Assembly (NCBI RefSeq): GCF_007556585.1
Contig: NZ_VJNA01000017.1
Span: 1 to 57,379 of the forward strand
Source of the DNA: Tepidimonas aquatica
Lineage (GTDB): Bacteria > Pseudomonadota > Gammaproteobacteria > Burkholderiales > Burkholderiaceae_C
Direction: 5' to 3'
Length of the DNA: 57,379 nucleotides
Below, piece by piece: positions 52,520-57,379 of this stretch. The notes beneath the pieces were generated by a model. The model was not told the origin of the DNA. It did no database searches and saw only the letters and a list, made by a program, of their open reading frames with translations. Position 1 is the stretch's first letter, and the number at the start of each line of letters is the position of its first letter. The translations under genes and the position numbers were made by a program.

Positions 52520-55114
52520 ATGCTGCAAGCCTACCGTCAACATGTGGCCGAGCGCGCCGCGCTGGGCATCCCGCCGCTGCCGCTGACCGCGCAGCAAACC
52601 GCCGAGCTGATCGAGCTGATCAAAAACCCGCCCGCCGGCGAAGACCCGCAGTTCCTGCTGGAGCTGCTGACCTACCGCGTGCCGCCGGGGGTGGACGACG
52701 CCGCCAAGGTCAAGGCCAGCTTCCTGGCCGCCGTGGCGCACGGCGACATCCAAGTGGGCCTCATCAGCAAGGCCAAGGCCACGGAGCTGCTGGGCACGAT
52801 GGTGGGCGGCTACAACGTCAAGCCGCTGATCGACCTGCTGGATGACCCCGAAGTGGCGCCGGTGGCGGCCGAGGGTTTGAAAAAGACCCTGCTGATGTTC
52901 GACGCCTTCCATGACGTGGCCGACAAGGTGCAAGCCGGCAACGCGTACGCCAAGGCCGTCATGCAAAGCTGGGCCGATGCCGAGTGGTTCCTGTCGCGCC
53001 CCGAAGTGCCGCGCAAGATCACGGTGACGGCGTTCAAGGTCCCCGGCGAGACCAACACCGACGACCTGTCGCCCGCACCGGACGCCTGGAGCCGCCCGGA
53101 CATCCCGCTGCACGCGCTGGCGATGCTCAAAAACAAGCGCCCCGACGCGCCGTTCGAGCCGGACGAAGACGGTAAACGGGGCCCCATCAGCGTGCTGCAA
53201 AAGCTCAAGGAAAAAGGCCACCTCGTCGCCTACGTGGGCGATGTCGTGGGCACCGGCTCCAGCCGCAAGTCCGCCACCAACAGCGTCATCTGGTGGACCG
53301 GTGAAGACATCCCCTACGTGCCCAACAAGCGCTTCGGTGGCGTGACGCTGGGCGGCAAGATCGCGCCGATCTTTTTCAACACGCAAGAAGACTCCGGCGC
53401 ACTGCCCATCGAGGTGGACGTCAGCAAGATCGAGTTCGGTGACGTCATCGACATTTATCCCTACGACGGCAAGATCGAGAAGAACGGCGAAGTCATCGCC
53501 ACCTTCCAGCTCAAGAGCGAGGTGCTGCTGGACGAGGTGCGCGCGGGTGGCCGCATCAACCTCATCATCGGCCGCGGTCTGACCGGCAAGGCGCGCGAAT
53601 TTTTGCGTCTGCCGCCGTCGACGGTGTTTCGTCTGCCCAAGGCGCCTGTGGACTCGGGCAAGGGCTACACGCTGGCGCAAAAAATCGTCGGGCGCGCCTG
53701 CGGCTTGCCGGAAGGCAAGGGCATCCGCCCGGGCACGTACTGCGAGCCCAAGATGACCACCGTCGGCAGCCAGGACACCACCGGCCCGATGACGCGCGAC
53801 GAGCTCAAGGACCTGGCCTGCCTGGGCTTCAGCGCCGACCTGGTCTTGCAATCGTTCTGCCACACGGCCGCGTACCCCAAGCCGGTGGACGTGAAGATGC
53901 ACCGCGAGCTGCCCGCCTTCATCAGCAGCCGCGGCGGCGTCAGCCTGCGCCCGGGCGACGGCGTCATCCACTCGTGGCTCAACCGCATGCTGCTGCCTGA
54001 CACGGTGGGCACGGGCGGCGACTCGCACACGCGCTTCCCGATTGGTATCAGCTTCCCGGCCGGCTCGGGCCTGGTGGCGTTTGCCGCGGCCACCGGCGTC
54101 ATGCCGCTGGACATGCCGGAGTCGGTGCTGGTGCGCTTCAAGGGTCAGATGCAGCCGGGCATCACACTGCGCGACCTGGTGCACGCCATCCCCTACTACG
54201 CGATCAAGCAGGGGCTGCTGACAGTCGAGAAAAAAGGCAAAAAGAACGTCTTCTCGGGCCGCATCCTCGAAATCGAAGGTTTGCCTGACCTCAAGGTCGA
54301 GCAGGCGTTCGAGTTGTCCGACGCCTCGGCCGAGCGCTCGGCGGCCGGTTGCACGATCAAGCTCAACAAGGAACCGATCATCGAGTACCTGCAGAGCAAC
54401 ATCGTGCTGCTGAAGTGGATGATCGCCAACGGCTACCAGGACGCGCGCACGCTGGCGCGCCGCATCAAGGCCATGGAGGCGTGGTTGGCCAACCCGCAGC
54501 TGCTCGAGGCCGACCCCGACGCCGAGTACGCCGCGGTCATCGAAATCGATCTCAACGAGATCAAGGAGCCGATCCTGTGCTGCCCCAACGACCCGGACGA
54601 CGCGCGTCCGCTGTCCGAGGTGGCCGGCACCAAGATCGACGAGGCCTTCATCGGCTCGTGCATGACCAACATCGGCCACTTCCGCGCCGCGGCCAAGCTG
54701 CTGCAGGGTCAGCGTGACATTCCGGTGCGCCTGTGGGTGGCGCCGCCGACCAAGATGGACCAAAACGAGCTCATCAAGGAAGGCTACTACGCCACCTTCG
54801 GCACCGCCGGCGCGCGCACCGAAATACCCGGCTGTAGCCTGTGCATGGGCAACCAGGCCCAGGTGCGCGAAGGCGCCACCGTTGTGTCCACCAGCACGCG
54901 CAACTTCCCCAACCGGCTGGGGCGCAACACCAACGTGTTCCTGGCCTCGGCGGAGCTGGCCGCCATCGCCTCGCGCCTGGGCCGCCTGCCTACGGTCGAG
55001 GAGTACATGACGGAAATGGGCGTCATCAACCAAAAGGCCGACGAGGTGTACCGCTACATGAACTTTGACCAGATCGACGAGTACATCGAGACGGCCAAGG
55101 ATGTGACGGTCTGA
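52520..55114 (+). CDS. acnB: Aconitate hydratase B
   Basis: 864 residues. AcnB isomerises citrate to isocitrate through a 4Fe-4S cluster. The N-terminal HEAT-like domain ([41 protein letters not shown]) is specific to AcnB. Cluster cysteines are in [13 protein letters not shown] and [41 protein letters not shown] lies in the swivelling domain near the middle. ATG 52520 fits the family N-terminus. A strong terminator follows. Confidence 0.97.
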   Translation: MLQAYRQHVAERAALGIPPLPLTAQQTAELIELIKNPPAGEDPQFLLELLTYRVPPGVDDAAKVKASFLAAVAHGDIQVGLISKAKATELLGTMVGGYNVKPLIDLLDDPEVAPVAAEGLKKTLLMFDAFHDVADKVQAGNAYAKAVMQSWADAEWFLSRPEVPRKITVTAFKVPGETNTDDLSPAPDAWSRPDIPLHALAMLKNKRPDAPFEPDEDGKRGPISVLQKLKEKGHLVAYVGDVVGTGSSRKSATNSVIWWTGEDIPYVPNKRFGGVTLGGKIAPIFFNTQEDSGALPIEVDVSKIEFGDVIDIYPYDGKIEKNGEVIATFQLKSEVLLDEVRAGGRINLIIGRGLTGKAREFLRLPPSTVFRLPKAPVDSGKGYTLAQKIVGRACGLPEGKGIRPGTYCEPKMTTVGSQDTTGPMTRDELKDLACLGFSADLVLQSFCHTAAYPKPVDVKMHRELPAFISSRGGVSLRPGDGVIHSWLNRMLLPDTVGTGGDSHTRFPIGISFPAGSGLVAFAAATGVMPLDMPESVLVRFKGQMQPGITLRDLVHAIPYYAIKQGLLTVEKKGKKNVFSGRILEIEGLPDLKVEQAFELSDASAERSAAGCTIKLNKEPIIEYLQSNIVLLKWMIANGYQDARTLARRIKAMEAWLANPQLLEADPDAEYAAVIEIDLNEIKEPILCCPNDPDDARPLSEVAGTKIDEAFIGSCMTNIGHFRAAAKLLQGQRDIPVRLWVAPPTKMDQNELIKEGYYATFGTAGARTEIPGCSLCMGNQAQVREGATVVSTSTRNFPNRLGRNTNVFLASAELAAIASRLGRLPTVEEYMTEMGVINQKADEVYRYMNFDQIDEYIETAKDVTV

Positions 55115-55144
55115 CGCCCGGCGCTCGCTCCAGCCACTACTAAG

Positions 55145-55166
55145 GCCCCCTCAAGGGGGCTTTTTT
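55145..55166 (+). terminator. Intrinsic terminator after acnB
   Basis: Stem GCCCCC (55145-55150) and GGGGGC (55155-55160) with loop TCAA, followed by six T. It ends the mdh-citE-acnB transcript 31 nt after acnB. The clearest terminator in the window. Confidence 0.93.
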
Positions 55167-55535
55167 GTTGCGCTGACAGCTCCGCGCTACCCAGACCAGG
55201 GGTCCAGCGTCTCGACCGTGCGTAAGTGAGAAATAGGCGACAAGAAGCCCAGTGGCCCCTCGCAAAAGCTGCTCGATCTCATCGAACGTAAAGGGCTGGA
55301 GGCGGTTCTCTGAAGTCACCGTGCTCTCCAGCCATCGCGTCGATGGGCACGCGCCAAAAAAGCCCTACAAAACTGGTCCGACGATGACCGGCATTTGTGC
55401 CTATCTCATGCAGGTTTGCCGTGACCCGATAACGTTGGACGGCGCACGCGGCCAACGCGGTCGGCTTGGTACCATCGATGCCAGCGCCGCCGCTGGCGCG
55501 TACAAGCTGTCACACGGTTTCGGCAGACCAACCTT
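55167..55535. other. Gene-poor junction between the TCA block and the restriction gene
   Basis: 369 nt without a convincing intact gene. A minus-strand scrap resembling the start of a tyrosine-recombinase catalytic domain lies at about 55255-55330. Another short minus-strand frame, ATG 55282 to TAG 55187 (31 residues, ending LDPWSG), overlaps it in a different frame. No clear promoter or ribosome binding site was found for the next gene. Confidence 0.5.
55255..55330 (-). pseudogene. Possible tyrosine-integrase remnant
   Basis: The frame reading VTSENRLQPFTFDEIEQLL resembles the stretch that opens the catalytic domain of phage-type integrases (PF(T/S)xEE(V/I)xxLL). The catalytic Arg region that should follow about 25 residues later is absent; the frame runs on into the acnB terminator region. 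If real, it is a degenerate scar of an element that integrated next to acnB. The match is short and could be chance. Confidence 0.3.
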
Positions 55536-57254
<1,719 letters not shown>

Positions 57255-57278
<24 letters not shown>

Positions 57279-57379
57279 CATACTGCGCATGGAACTTACG
57301 CCTGCGCAATTCGCGCGTATCGAGGATTGCCTGCCGCGGCAGCGGGGCAATGTGTCGCTGGACAACCTTCAAGTGCTCA
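57255..57379 (+). mobile_element. IS5-like insertion sequence, left end (partial)
   Basis: Foreign sequence starts at about 57255 with GGGCCTGTTAACACT, an end typical of IS5-family (IS427-like) elements. It breaks the MmeI-like gene at CTAG (57252-57255), which fits the YTAR or TA targets of that family. A transposase frame opens at 57289. The other end lies off the window. Confidence 0.75.
57289..57379 (+). CDS. IS5-family transposase, N-terminal 30 codons
   Basis: The partial frame starts MELTPAQFARIEDCLPRQRG and continues NVSLDNLQVL, the N-terminal DUF4096-like region common to IS5/IS427 transposases, which are often made by a programmed frameshift between two frames. The DDE catalytic part is outside the window. 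ATG 57289 lies 34 nt inside the element, the usual distance. Confidence 0.8.
   Translation, partial: MELTPAQFARIEDCLPRQRGNVSLDNLQVL

Noticed and set aside
53000..55033. Long minus-strand frame opposite acnB
   Set aside because: Shadow of acnB; composition His/Arg/Val-rich, no motif recognised.

Overview
This 57.4 kb window is high-GC (roughly 70 percent by eye), densely coding DNA from a betaproteobacterium of the order Burkholderiales, most likely Comamonadaceae or a close relative such as Tepidimonas. The evidence is gene order: purM-perM-hda-HAD-pcnB-folK, yceD-rpmF-plsX-fabHDG-acpP-fabF-rpoE-rseAB-mucD-lepAB-rnc-era-recO-pdxJ-acpS-nagZ, leuCDB-asd-fimV-truA-trpFBA-accD, and gltA-sdhE-sdhBADC next to gntR-mdh-citE-acnB are all typical of that group. 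Almost the whole window is core chromosome. Both ends run into insertion sequences, so it is probably a complete draft contig whose ends are set by repeats.

Layout. 1-127: left end of an IS481-like element that has cut off a Cache-domain sensor gene (to 835). 1056-1148: tRNA-Ser(CGA). 1193-4729 (minus): trpS, an M50 protease, a YciO-type protein and a PHP phosphoesterase. 4769-7187 (plus): murJ and a SirB1-like gene. 7202-8233 (minus): purM, divergent from perM-hda-HAD-pcnB-folK (8272-12863). pdxH (minus) diverges from yceD-rpmF-plsX-fabH-fabD-fabG-acpP-fabF (13561-19910), the fatty-acid and phospholipid block. It is followed without a break in strand by an unknown membrane protein, the sigma-E system (rpoE, rseA, rseB, mucD) and lepA-lepB-DUF4845-rnc-era-recO-pdxJ-acpS-nagZ (to 32385). 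From 32382 to 44277 everything is on the minus strand: leuC, an entericidin-like lipoprotein, leuD, leuB, asd, fimV, truA, trpF, trpB, trpA and accD (transcribed in that order). The TCA block follows: sdhC-sdhD-sdhA-sdhB-sdhE-gltA and gntR on minus, mdh-citE-like-acnB on plus, closed by a clear intrinsic terminator at 55145-55166.

After that terminator the character changes. A gene-poor stretch of about 370 nt with a possible integrase scrap leads to an MmeI-like combined nuclease-methyltransferase gene, which is broken at 57254 by an IS5-like element.

The most interesting signal is a short unannotated reading frame (40744-40851, minus) between leuB and asd. Its last eleven residues are ATIKTTTTITG, and it is followed by three overlapping, mutually exclusive hairpins before asd. 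This has the logic of a threonine/isoleucine(/lysine) attenuation leader, like thrL, placed on aspartate-semialdehyde dehydrogenase. Other regulatory signals are a palindrome placed inside the gntR promoter and abutting the mdh promoter, a perfect inverted repeat holding the two divergent -10 boxes of purM and perM, a terminator-like hairpin just before lepA, and a set of genes whose -10 box lies only 6-7 nt before ATG, suggesting leaderless mRNAs. No CRISPR array, rRNA or prophage was seen.
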